Below, in pieces: positions 7,683 through 14,642 of a DNA stretch of 14,642 nucleotides (within the stretch, counting starts at the first letter, position 1; each line of letters opens with the position of its first letter). The stretch is from assembly GCA_003162555.1 (NCBI GenBank), contig PMNQ01000270.1, positions 1 through 14,642 on the forward strand, read 5' to 3'. The notes below the pieces were generated by a model. That model made no database searches and was not told where the DNA came from. It saw only the letters and a program-made list of their open reading frames with translations. Source of the stretch: Gammaproteobacteria bacterium. Its GTDB lineage: Bacteria; Pseudomonadota; Gammaproteobacteria; Steroidobacterales; Steroidobacteraceae. A program made the translations under genes and the position numbers.

Positions 7683-8277
7683 CCAGTGGTTGGATGCGCT
7701 GCGCGCCGATCCGTACCAGGCGGCCGAGGCGCTCGGGGTCGTCACTGGCCTGATCTACGTGCTGTTGATCCTGCGGCGCAACCGCTGGGGCTGGGTAGCG
7801 GGCGGCATCAGTTCGACGTGCTACGTCGCGATCGCGGCGCATGCACAGTTGCCGATGCAATCGGTGCTGCAGGCCTACTACGTCGTCATGGCGGTATATG
7901 GCTGGATCAGCTGGACGCGCAACGCTAAGGAGCAGGATGGGCGCATTTTTCGCTGGCCGTTGCGCCGGCACCTGCTGGCGATCGCGCTGATACTGGCCGT
8001 CAGCGTGCTGAGCGCGCAGCTGCTGGCAGCGGAAACGCGCGCCGCCTGGCCACTGCTCGACTCGCTGACGACCTGGACCAGTTTCCTGGCCACCTGGCTG
8101 GTGGCGCGCTCGGTGCTCGAGAACTGGTGCTACTGGATCGCCGCGGACCTGATCATGGTGTTCCTGTTCCTGCGGCAGGGCTACGTGCCCACCGCCGGCC
8201 TGTTCACCAGCTACATCATCGTTGCCCTGTTCGGATTCCGCGCCTGGCTACAGCGCTACCGGCAGCAGCAGCCGTGA
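7669..8277 (+). CDS. pnuT: PnuC-family vitamin transporter, probable thiamine transporter PnuT
   Basis: This inner-membrane protein has 202 residues and about seven hydrophobic segments (starting near 20, 42, 65, 100, 130, 153 and 173). Family marks are the N-terminal ALGVVTGLIYVLLILRRNRWGW (split across 21-42), the aromatic YYVVMAVYGWISW (70-82) and ENWCYWIAADL (151-161), the last typical of the PnuC C-terminal half. PnuC proteins carry out facilitated diffusion of B-vitamins, trapped inside by phosphorylation. Members behind TPP riboswitches are the thiamine-specific PnuT group. TTG 7669 is the first in-frame start and lies inside the receptor gene, a 14-base overlap. TTG 7690 is a possible alternative. 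The stop overlaps the GTG of the next gene. Family is firm; thiamine specificity rests on context. Confidence 0.9.
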   Translation: MALISQWLDALRADPYQAAEALGVVTGLIYVLLILRRNRWGWVAGGISSTCYVAIAAHAQLPMQSVLQAYYVVMAVYGWISWTRNAKEQDGRIFRWPLRRHLLAIALILAVSVLSAQLLAAETRAAWPLLDSLTTWTSFLATWLVARSVLENWCYWIAADLIMVFLFLRQGYVPTAGLFTSYIIVALFGFRAWLQRYRQQQP

Positions 8278-9098
8278 ATGGCGCGATTGGCGCGACACCA
8301 CCGCCAGCGGCAGTGGCGCTGGTGCCTGATCTCGAGTCTGGCGCGGCACCGCTCCACGTCGAGCGTCTCGTGGGCGGCGTCGTCAACGAGAGCTGGCGGA
8401 TTGACACCGCGCGCGGCCGCTTCGTGTTGCGCGTCGACGGACCGGTGGCGCAGCGGCCCGGCGTGGAGCGGGCGCGCGAGCGCACGCTGCATGACATCGT
8501 GGCGCGCGCCGGATTCGCGCCGCGCGCACTGCTCTGGGATGACGCAGCCGGTGTGCAGGTGCGTGAGTTCCTCGATGGCCGTGTCTGGGGCGAGCAGGAT
8601 ATGCAGGAGGCGGAACAGCTGCGTCGGCTCGGCGCGCGGCTGGCGCAACTACACGCGCTTGAGCCGCCTGCAACGGTCGCGCCCTTTGATCCGGGTGCCT
8701 GCGCACAGCAATACCTGCGGCTGATCGAGGCCGATGGCGCATCGACAGCCGTTGCCGCCGCGGTGGCTGCGGCAGTGCGCGGGGCCGCCGACGTGGTTGC
8801 CTCGCGGGGCGTGCGACCGGCGATCGTGCACGGCGATCTGACGCACGCCAACCTGCTCGATGGCAGGCAGCTCTGGCTGCTGGACTGGGAATACGCGCAA
8901 GTAGCAGACCCGGTCTACGACGCGGCCTGCGTGCTGGCCTACTGCCCGCTTGCGCGGCCGCAGGCGGCGCCGCTACTGGAGGCTGCCGGCCTCGCCGGGA
9001 CGAGCGCGATCGGAACCCTCGACGAGGCGATTCGCGTCTATGAAGGCCTGACCTGGCTGTGGCACCGCGCTCGCGGCACTGGCGTCCGCGCCCGGTGA
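8274..9098 (+). CDS. APH/choline-kinase-fold phosphotransferase, probable thiamine kinase (ThiK-like)
   Basis: This 274-residue protein begins at GTG 8274, overlapping the pnuT stop in a GTGA. The longer upstream frame lies inside pnuT and is rejected. It has the kinase-like phosphotransferase fold: an N-lobe with GGVVNESWRI and RFVLRVDG (34-56), the Brenner motif VHGDLTHANLL (185-195) with catalytic D188 and N193, and a metal-binding LLDWEYA (202-208) with D204. The DWEYA spelling is shared by thiamine kinase ThiK and choline kinases. In a TPP-regulated operon after pnuT, the expected reaction is ATP plus thiamine giving thiamine monophosphate, which traps the vitamin. ThiL elsewhere in the genome would then be needed to make TPP. 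The first 25 or so residues are a low-complexity Ala/Pro extension. Kinase fold is sure; substrate is inferred from neighbours. Confidence 0.85.
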   Translation: MNGAIGATPPPAAVALVPDLESGAAPLHVERLVGGVVNESWRIDTARGRFVLRVDGPVAQRPGVERARERTLHDIVARAGFAPRALLWDDAAGVQVREFLDGRVWGEQDMQEAEQLRRLGARLAQLHALEPPATVAPFDPGACAQQYLRLIEADGASTAVAAAVAAAVRGAADVVASRGVRPAIVHGDLTHANLLDGRQLWLLDWEYAQVADPVYDAACVLAYCPLARPQAAPLLEAAGLAGTSAIGTLDEAIRVYEGLTWLWHRARGTGVRAR

Positions 9099-9130
9099 TC
9101 GGCACACTATCGGCCCCCGTATTTCCCCAT

Positions 9131-9134
9131 GGAG
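9131..9134 (+). promoter_or_regulatory. Ribosome binding site that fixes the ferredoxin start
   Basis: GGAG lies six bases before ATG 9141. The earlier in-frame ATG at 9129 overlaps this site and has only C-rich sequence upstream, so 9141 is the better start. Confidence 0.6.
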
Positions 9135-9140
9135 TGGTTC

Positions 9141-9458
9141 ATGCCGATGTTGCGTGTCGTCAATCGTGATGGTGTCGAGCTTGAGGTCCAGGCTCCGGAC
9201 TCCGGTGTCCTGATGGAACCGTTGCGCGACATGGACGATGGCGTCACGGCGATCTGCGGCGGCATGTGCTCCTGCGCGACCTGCCACGTCTATGTGGACG
9301 AGGCGTGGGTGCCGAAGCTCGCCAAACCGATGTCGGACGAGACCGACATGATTCGCGACCTGGTGTCGTATCGCCCTGCCACCTCGCGGCTGTCATGCCA
9401 GATTCCGCTCGGCAGCGAATTGGCGGGCCTGCGCGTCACGATCGCGCCGGAAGAATAG
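9141..9458 (+). CDS. [2Fe-2S] ferredoxin, adrenodoxin/putidaredoxin type
   Basis: This 105-residue protein carries the vertebrate-type ferredoxin motif C39-x5-C45-x2-C48-x37-C86, in CGGMCSCATCHVYV and LSCQIP. The spacing and even the numbering equal those of putidaredoxin. The family passes single electrons from an NAD(P)H ferredoxin reductase to oxygenases, notably cytochromes P450, in the cytoplasm. Neither a reductase nor an oxygenase is encoded in the window, so its partner is unknown. A fifth cysteine, C43, sits inside the cluster-binding loop and is not a canonical ligand. The gene is 42 bases after the kinase gene and 10 bases before the RraB-like gene. It may ride on the thiamine transcript, but no functional link is evident. 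Clustering with isc genes, the other common home of this family, is not seen. Confidence 0.93.
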   Translation: MPMLRVVNRDGVELEVQAPDSGVLMEPLRDMDDGVTAICGGMCSCATCHVYVDEAWVPKLAKPMSDETDMIRDLVSYRPATSRLSCQIPLGSELAGLRVTIAPEE

Positions 9459-9468
9459 GGCCGCGCTC

Positions 9469-9930
9469 GTGCATCCACAGCTGCTGATCTGGTTGCTGGT
9501 ACTGGCCGCGCTGGTGGCGGTCGCGCGCGTGTACTACACGCTGCGGCGCGCGAGCCAGAGCAAAACGGAAGACTGGGACGAGCGGCTGGTGAAGAACCTG
9601 CGCACGCAGGGCGGCGACCCCTTCAGTCCCTACGCGGTGGATTATTTCTTCGATATGCCGGACGCGGGAGCCTGCGAGCAGGTGTCCGTGGTGCTCGGCG
9701 CGCGCGGATTTACCGTGGATTTTCGCCAACTCGATCCGGAGCGCGGCGACCGCTACACATTGCATGCGCTCAAATCGCAGCGCATCTCGGTGCCCGACAT
9801 GCAGGCGACGACGCACGAGTTCACTGCGCTTGCACTGCAGTATGGTGGACGCTACGACGGCTGGGCCACCGCCGGCATCACGCGCGCCGCGGCGCGGCGT
9901 GACGATTCAGACCGCGGCAAGCGACGCTAG
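9469..9930 (+). CDS. Membrane-anchored RraB-domain protein (putative RNase E regulator)
   Basis: This 153-residue protein starts at GTG 9469, behind AGGG (9457-9460). Residues 5-23 form a single hydrophobic segment followed by RVYYTLRR, which by the positive-inside rule puts the C-terminus in the cytoplasm. Residues about 35-135 resemble RraB: a GGDP...[10 protein letters not shown] start, an alpha/beta region, and the C-terminal [10 protein letters not shown] (125-134), which matches the YDGWGT end of E. coli RraB. RraB binds RNase E and inhibits its action on a subset of transcripts. E. coli RraB is soluble and very acidic; this one has an anchor and a basic tail ([11 protein letters not shown]). 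The role as an RNase E regulator is inferred from the domain. The TAG stop shares a CTAG with the convergent gpmA stop. Confidence 0.78.
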   Translation: MHPQLLIWLLVLAALVAVARVYYTLRRASQSKTEDWDERLVKNLRTQGGDPFSPYAVDYFFDMPDAGACEQVSVVLGARGFTVDFRQLDPERGDRYTLHALKSQRISVPDMQATTHEFTALALQYGGRYDGWATAGITRAAARRDDSDRGKRR

Positions 9931-10676
9931 CGCTTCTCGGTCTGGCGGCGCACGGCTTCCGCAGCCGCCTGCACCGCCTGCGCGTCGCCGAGATAACGGC
10001 TGGAGCGGGCGCCGAGCTGCGCGTCCAGTTCATACAGCAGCGGAATGCCGGTCGGGATGTTCAACTCGACGATCGCGCTCTCTGACAATCCGTCCAGCAT
10101 CTTGACCAGCGCGCGCAGGCTGTTGCCGTGCGCCACGATCATGACATCGCGCCCGGCGCGCAGTTCAGGCGCGATGCGCTGTTCCCAGCAGGGCAGCACG
10201 CGCGCCAGCGTGTCCTTGAGCGATTCGGTGGCCGGCAACTGTTCCGGCGGCACCTGCGCGTAACGCTTGTCAAAGCGCGGATTGCGCGGATCGTCCGCGC
10301 TCAGCGCCGGCGGCGGGGTGTCGTAGCTGCGCCGCCAGACCTGCACCTGCGCGGCGCCGTACTGCGCCACCGTCTGCGCCTTGTCGAGTCCCTGCAGCGC
10401 ACCGTAGTGCCGTTCATTGAGGCGCCAGTCGCGCATCACCTGCAACCACAGCAGCTCGAGTTCCTCGAGGATCAGCCATTCGGTGCGGATCGCGCGCTTG
10501 AGCACCGAGGTGAACACCACCTGCGGCAGCAGGCCTTCGCGGGCGATTTCGCGCCCGGCCTGACGCGCTTCTTCCACGCCCTGCGGCGACAGGTCGACAT
10601 CAGTCCATCCGGTGAACAGGTTTTCGAGATTCCACGTGCTCTGGCCGTGGCGTACGAGCAGCAACTTGCCGGGCAC
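9927..10676 (-). CDS. gpmA: 2,3-bisphosphoglycerate-dependent phosphoglycerate mutase
   Basis: This 249-residue cytoplasmic glycolytic/gluconeogenic enzyme interconverts 3- and 2-phosphoglycerate through a phosphohistidine. It follows E. coli GpmA closely in length and motifs. [10 protein letters not shown] (7-16) has catalytic H10, and [10 protein letters not shown] and [10 protein letters not shown] (56-65) follow. [12 protein letters not shown] (85-96) has E88, and [12 protein letters not shown] (181-192) has H183. The start is GTG 10676, because AAGGA (10683-10687) lies six bases upstream and the length then equals the family's. An upstream TTG at 10703 adds nine unrelated residues and is not favoured. 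It lies 36 bases downstream of the glutamate dehydrogenase stop on the same strand with no terminator visible, so it may be read from that transcript. It ends four bases into the RraB-like gene. Confidence 0.97.
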   Translation of the reverse strand: MPGKLLLVRHGQSTWNLENLFTGWTDVDLSPQGVEEARQAGREIAREGLLPQVVFTSVLKRAIRTEWLILEELELLWLQVMRDWRLNERHYGALQGLDKAQTVAQYGAAQVQVWRRSYDTPPPALSADDPRNPRFDKRYAQVPPEQLPATESLKDTLARVLPCWEQRIAPELRAGRDVMIVAHGNSLRALVKMLDGLSESAIVELNIPTGIPLLYELDAQLGARSSRYLGDAQAVQAAAEAVRRQTEKR

Positions 10677-10682
10677 GGATGT

Positions 10683-10687
10683 TCCTT
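10683..10687 (-). promoter_or_regulatory. Ribosome binding site that fixes the gpmA start
   Basis: On the minus strand this reads AAGGA, six bases before GTG 10676. It supports that start over the in-frame TTG at 10703, which overlaps the end of the intergenic gap and has no comparable site. Confidence 0.65.
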
Positions 10688-10712
10688 CAGTATTTGTGTG
10701 CAATGCGTGAGT

Positions 10713-13700
10713 TTACTGCGCGAGGTTGCGCAAGGCTTCAGCGCCGGCCATCAGCGCCGCCAGGTCGGGCGAAGCGCTGACGCTCAGCTCGCGCAGCGTC
10801 GCCAGCCATTGCTGGCCGGGTGCGCCGAGCCGCTCGATCCAGCGTTCGCGCGCTGGGCCTTCGCCGGCGCGCTCGCGCAAGGCCCGGCGGGCCAGTTCAC
10901 GCTGCCCGTCAAGGCAGGCCGTGTACAGCCGCTCGCGCGCCACCGCCTGCCAGCTGCCGGAAGTGCGCAGCAGGCGGATCGCCTCGGCCAGCCAGTCGAT
11001 TCCCAATGCCGCAGCGGTCTGAAAGTACTGCGTTGCTACCGTATGCAACGGGCGGCGCAGTTCGCTGGCGATCGCGGCCAGATCGGGCGTCGCGCGCAGT
11101 GCCGCGAGCGCAGCGAGCCGGCCAGCCAATGCGGTCGGGATCCCCGCGGCCTCCTGCTGCGCACACAGTTCCCGGTAACGCGCGCCGGCGATGCCGGGCA
11201 GGGCGGCGGGCAGCAGTTGTTCCATGGTCTGGAATGCCGGGGACAAGCGCGCCACCTCGGCCCCGATGTCGGTCTGCGCTCCGGCGCTGCGCGCCAGCAG
11301 CAGGCGGCGCGTGAGCTGTTCGACGTAATCGCGCGTCGCGAGCAGCGCTTCGTATTGCGCGGCTGGCGGCGTGCGGTTGTCGAGTTCCTCGATGGCCACC
11401 CACAGCCCGCGTAAGCCCGCGCTGTCGCGCGCGATCGTGTAGGCGCGCGCTACCGCCGCGGTCGCGACGCCAGTCTGCGAAGCCATGCGCGTCACGAATC
11501 CCGGATCCATGCGGTTCAGGATGCTGTTGGTGGTCGCGGTCGCGATCAGCTCGCTCCGCAGCCGGTGGTGCGCGATGCGGGCCGCGAAGCGCCGCCGCCA
11601 GCGCTGCGGGAAGTAGCGCTCGAGTTCACCGGCCAGGTAGGGATCGGCGGCGATGTCGGCCTCGGTCAGCGCATGATTGAGCGCGATCTTGCCGTAGGCG
11701 AGCAGCACTGCGAGTTCCGGGCGCGTCAGGCCGCGCCCGCGCACCATGCGCTCCTCGATGTCGGTATCGCTGGGCAGGAATTCCAGCGCGCGATTGAGGT
11801 CGCCGTCGCGCTCGAGCAGTCGCAACAGCTGCTGGTGGTCGCCGAGATCGGCGACGCTCCGCTGCTCGAGCAGGCTGATCGCCTGGCTCTGCAGGTAATT
11901 ATTGCGCAGCACCTGCCCGGCCACTTCGCCGGTCACGCTCGCCAGCAGTGCACGGCGCCGCGCGCCCGTGGGCGCCGGACCACCGACCTTGCCCGCCAGC
12001 ATGATCTTCAGGTTGACTTCGATGTCGGAGGTGTTCACGCCGGCCGAGTTGTCGACGAAATCGGTGTTGATGCGGCCGCCGGACTGCGCGTATTCGATGC
12101 GGCCGCGCTGCGAGCAACCGAGGTTTCCGCCTTCACCCAGCACCCGGGCGCGCAGTTGCGCGCCGTTCATGCGCACCGCATCGTTGGCGCGGTCGCCGAT
12201 CTCGCCGTTGCTCTCGCCGCTGGCCTTCACATACGTGCCGATGCCGCCGTTCCACAGCAGGTCGACGCGCATTCCGAGTATCGCGCGCACGACTTCCTGC
12301 GGCGAAGCGCGTTCGTGCTCGAGCCCGAGGAGCTTGCGCGCCTGCGGCGTGAGAGACACGCTCTTTTGCGCGCGCTCCAGGATCACGCCGCCAGCTGAAA
12401 GGCAGCTGCGATCGTAGTCATTCCAGCTTGAGCGCGGCAACTTGAACAGGCGTGAGCGCTCGCGGAGGCTCCGTCGCGCGTCCGGATCCGGATCGATGAA
12501 GATGTGGCGGTGATCGAAAGCGGCCTGCAAGCGGATGTGCGGCGAGAGCAGCATGCCATTGCCGAACACATCGCCCGACATGTCGCCGATGCCGGCGACC
12601 GTGAACGGCTCGCGCATGATGTCGACGCCGAGCTCGCGGAAATGCCGCTTGACGCATTCCCAGGCGCCGCGCGCCGTGATGCCCATTTTCTTGTGATCGT
12701 ACCCGGCCGAGCCGCCGGAGGCGAAGGCATCGCCAAGCCAGAAGCCGTACTCGGCAGAAATCGCGTTGGCTACGTCGGAATAACTGGCGGTGCCTTTGTC
12801 GGCCGCAACCACCAGGTACGGATCGTCGCCGTCGCGCCGGCGCACCAGCTTAGGGGGTTGCACCTTGCCGTCGACAATATTGTCGGTCACTTCGAGCAGG
12901 CAGCGGATGTACGCCTGGTAGCACTCCAGCACGACACGCGAGCGCTCCTCGGGCGGCGCGCCGGTGCGCAGGCGGCGCGCGACGAATCCGCCCTTGGCGC
13001 CAACCGGCACGATCAGCGTGTTCTTCACGTGCTGGGCCTTCATCAGCCCGAGCACCTCGGTGCGGAAATCTTCCGGGCGCTCGGACCAGCGGATGCCGCC
13101 GCGGGCAATCAGGCCGCGGCGCATGTGCACGCCTTCGACATGCGTGCCGTGCACGAAGATCTCGAAATCCGGCCGCGGCTCGGGCAGGCCCGGAATCGCG
13201 CGCGGCTGCAGCTTGAAGCTCAGCGGCAGGCGCGTCTCCGTGCTGCGGAAGTAGTTGGTGCGCAGCGTGGCCAGGATCAATGCCAGGAAGCTGCGCAGGA
13301 TGCGATCGTCATCCGGGTTGCGCACTTCGCTGATGGCGTGCTGGAGCCGCCGCTCAACGACGAGGGCATCGCGCTGCGCGCGTCGTTCGGTCGCAACCGG
13401 GTCGAGCCTCCGCTCAAACAGCCGCCACAGGTCGCGCGCGATGTGCGCATGCGCGTGCAGCACGCGCTCCATGTAGGCCTGGCTGAAGGGCAGCCCGGTC
13501 TGCAGCAGGTAGCGGCAGCAGGCGCGCAACACCCGCGTCTGCGCCACGGTCAGTCCGGCGCTGACAATCAGGCGGTGAAAACCGTCGCTGTCGAGTTCGC
13601 CGGCGAGTACCGCCGTGTAGGCGATATTGAGCTGTTCCTCGAGTGCAGCGCCGTCGGCCGCGTGGAGTCCCGGCGCCTCGAGTTCGAAATCCTGGATCCA

Positions 13701-14642
13701 GGCCGAAGCCGCGCCGGGTCGGTGCAGTTCGTACGGGCGCTCGGCGATGATGCGCAGGCCGAAACTCTCGAGGATCGGCAGCGCTTCTGAAATCGGCAGC
13801 GGCTCGCCGTGCCGCAGCAGACGCAGGTGCGCGCGGGAATGCTCCGCACTCGGCGGCAGTCGCAGCCGCAGGTGGCCCGCGCCCGCTGCCGCTGCACCGT
13901 CGAGATCATCGATGTCCTGCACGGCCTGCGCGGGCGCCACATCCTGCTGGTAGGCGGCCGGAAATCCGCCGCCATAGCGCCGGTCGAGCGCTGCGGCGGT
14001 CGCCTCATCGTGCCGTTCGCGCAGTGCCTGATGTACGCGTTCCCGCCACGTAACCAGTGCTTCGTCGAGTTCGCGCTCAAGCGCCCGTCGCCTGACCTGC
14101 ACCTCGACATCACCGGCCACGCGCACGGTGACATGAAGCTGCGCGAGCGCGCCATCGCCGACTGCGAGCGAGGAATCGAGCTGGCCGCCGCCGAGCGCGC
14201 GCTTGAGCACCGCCTCGATGCGGCGGAAGCCGCCGTTGTCCAGACGGTCGCGTCCCAGGAACACCAGGCAGGACCAGAAGTGGCGCAGCTTGTCACGGCG
14301 CATCACCAGACACACGCCGCGGGCGCGTTCATGCAGCGCCAGTACCGAGCGCGCGCAGCTGCGCAGGTCGGCGGCGGAGGACTGGAACAATTCGTCGCGC
14401 GGCAGGCTCTCGAGGATGCTGACCAGGCGCTTGCCATCGTGGCTGGAGGGCCGGAACGGGAACGAGCCGATCACACGCGCGACTTTCAGGCGCAGCAGCG
14501 GCACGGTGCGCGGATCGGCGTGATAGGTGTTCGAAGTCCACAGCCCGCGGAACTGCGCTTCGCCGCACAGCCGGCCGCGTGCGTCGAATTCCTTGACGGC
14601 CACGACATCCAGGTAGCCGGGCCGGTGCACGGTGGAGCGGTG
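10713..14642 (-). CDS. gdhB: NAD-specific glutamate dehydrogenase, large (180-kDa class), 5' partial
   Basis: The reading frame is open to the right edge. About 1309 residues are visible, and family members have roughly 1600, so some 300 N-terminal residues are missing. The GTG at 14630 is not a credible start. The enzyme oxidatively deaminates glutamate to 2-oxoglutarate with NAD, chiefly for amino-acid catabolism. Counting from 14630, an N-terminal regulatory region precedes the catalytic core. The core has RGGIRWSERPEDFRTEVLGL (510-529) and MKAQHVKNTLIVPVGAKGGF (530-549, with the substrate-binding lysines). DKGTASYSDVAN (611-622), SGGSAGYDHKKMGIT (638-652) and IGDMSGDVFGNGML (681-694) follow, then LLWNGGIGTYVK and the NTDFVDNSAGVNTSD segment. 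A long helical C-terminal domain ends at TAA 10713-10715. I see no frameshift in the visible part. gpmA follows on the same strand after 36 bases. Confidence 0.97.
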   Translation of the reverse strand, partial: HRSTVHRPGYLDVVAVKEFDARGRLCGEAQFRGLWTSNTYHADPRTVPLLRLKVARVIGSFPFRPSSHDGKRLVSILESLPRDELFQSSAADLRSCARSVLALHERARGVCLVMRRDKLRHFWSCLVFLGRDRLDNGGFRRIEAVLKRALGGGQLDSSLAVGDGALAQLHVTVRVAGDVEVQVRRRALERELDEALVTWRERVHQALRERHDEATAAALDRRYGGGFPAAYQQDVAPAQAVQDIDDLDGAAAAGAGHLRLRLPPSAEHSRAHLRLLRHGEPLPISEALPILESFGLRIIAERPYELHRPGAASAWIQDFELEAPGLHAADGAALEEQLNIAYTAVLAGELDSDGFHRLIVSAGLTVAQTRVLRACCRYLLQTGLPFSQAYMERVLHAHAHIARDLWRLFERRLDPVATERRAQRDALVVERRLQHAISEVRNPDDDRILRSFLALILATLRTNYFRSTETRLPLSFKLQPRAIPGLPEPRPDFEIFVHGTHVEGVHMRRGLIARGGIRWSERPEDFRTEVLGLMKAQHVKNTLIVPVGAKGGFVARRLRTGAPPEERSRVVLECYQAYIRCLLEVTDNIVDGKVQPPKLVRRRDGDDPYLVVAADKGTASYSDVANAISAEYGFWLGDAFASGGSAGYDHKKMGITARGAWECVKRHFRELGVDIMREPFTVAGIGDMSGDVFGNGMLLSPHIRLQAAFDHRHIFIDPDPDARRSLRERSRLFKLPRSSWNDYDRSCLSAGGVILERAQKSVSLTPQARKLLGLEHERASPQEVVRAILGMRVDLLWNGGIGTYVKASGESNGEIGDRANDAVRMNGAQLRARVLGEGGNLGCSQRGRIEYAQSGGRINTDFVDNSAGVNTSDIEVNLKIMLAGKVGGPAPTGARRRALLASVTGEVAGQVLRNNYLQSQAISLLEQRSVADLGDHQQLLRLLERDGDLNRALEFLPSDTDIEERMVRGRGLTRPELAVLLAYGKIALNHALTEADIAADPYLAGELERYFPQRWRRRFAARIAHHRLRSELIATATTNSILNRMDPGFVTRMASQTGVATAAVARAYTIARDSAGLRGLWVAIEELDNRTPPAAQYEALLATRDYVEQLTRRLLLARSAGAQTDIGAEVARLSPAFQTMEQLLPAALPGIAGARYRELCAQQEAAGIPTALAGRLAALAALRATPDLAAIASELRRPLHTVATQYFQTAAALGIDWLAEAIRLLRTSGSWQAVARERLYTACLDGQRELARRALRERAGEGPARERWIERLGAPGQQWLATLRELSVSASPDLAALMAGAEALRNLAQ

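Noticed and set aside
8127..8273. Upstream extension of the kinase gene
   Set aside because: It lies wholly inside pnuT out of frame, with Arg/Pro/His-rich translation. The GTG at 8274 in a GTGA overlap is the natural start.
9040..9098. Possible frameshift near the 3' end of the kinase gene
   Set aside because: The last residues (RARGTGVRAR) look basic and degenerate, but the protein already has family length and all motifs. The alternative frame gives no recognisable family ending.
10128..11414. 428-codon plus-strand open frame
   Set aside because: It is antisense to gpmA and the glutamate dehydrogenase. The composition is Arg/Gln/Ala/His-rich without motifs, so it is a GC-driven shadow.
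12504..13790. Second 428-codon plus-strand open frame
   Set aside because: It is antisense to the catalytic core of the glutamate dehydrogenase. The equal length to the other shadow is coincidence; the two translations are unrelated.
1..14642. Mobile elements, CRISPR arrays, tRNAs and phage genes
   Set aside because: I looked for repeated direct or inverted units, transposase or integrase motifs and tRNA-like folds, and found none. The dense GC-rich palindromes seen are ordinary for this composition.

Overview
The window is high-GC, gene-dense bacterial chromosome with almost no spare sequence. The longest stretch without a gene is about 217 bases. The gene set (180-kDa-class NAD-dependent glutamate dehydrogenase, RraB-type RNase E regulator, TonB-dependent receptor behind a TPP riboswitch, PnuC-family vitamin transporter) points to a Gammaproteobacterium, perhaps Xanthomonadales- or Nevskiales-like. 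That placement is an inference from gene content, not from a marker gene. I see no tRNA, rRNA, CRISPR array, insertion sequence or phage gene.

Region 1 (1-4391, plus strand) is a four-gene tripartite efflux operon. It holds a periplasmic adaptor (5' end outside the window), an ABC ATPase and two different FtsX/MacB-type permeases. The adaptor carries a TolC-docking RxxxLxxxxxxS motif, but no outer-membrane factor is encoded here. The second permease has an extra N-terminal hydrophobic hairpin.

Region 2 (4433-5335, minus strand) is a PhzF-family isomerase/epimerase, convergent with the efflux operon. An Asp stands where the family's catalytic Glu normally is.

Region 3 (about 5418-9098, plus strand) is the most coherent system: a thiamine-salvage operon. 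A candidate promoter is followed by a clear TPP (THI-box) riboswitch, then a TonB-dependent receptor, a PnuC-family permease (PnuT by context) and an aminoglycoside/choline-kinase-fold kinase resembling thiamine kinase ThiK. The three genes overlap by 14 and 4 bases. The proposed route is outer-membrane uptake, inner-membrane facilitated diffusion, then metabolic trapping by phosphorylation. The Shine-Dalgarno bases lie inside the aptamer, so TPP binding should shut off translation directly.

Region 4 (9141-9930, plus strand) has a putidaredoxin-type [2Fe-2S] ferredoxin and a membrane-anchored RraB-domain protein. Region 5 (9927-14642, minus strand) has gpmA and, upstream of it on the same strand, the large NAD-glutamate dehydrogenase, whose 5' end runs off the window. 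The RraB-like gene and gpmA stop within the same CTAG tetranucleotide.

No wholly undescribed system is evident. The best leads are the kinase choice and compact control of the thiamine operon, the Asp-for-Glu PhzF, the membrane-tethered RraB protein, and the permease with the extra hairpin.
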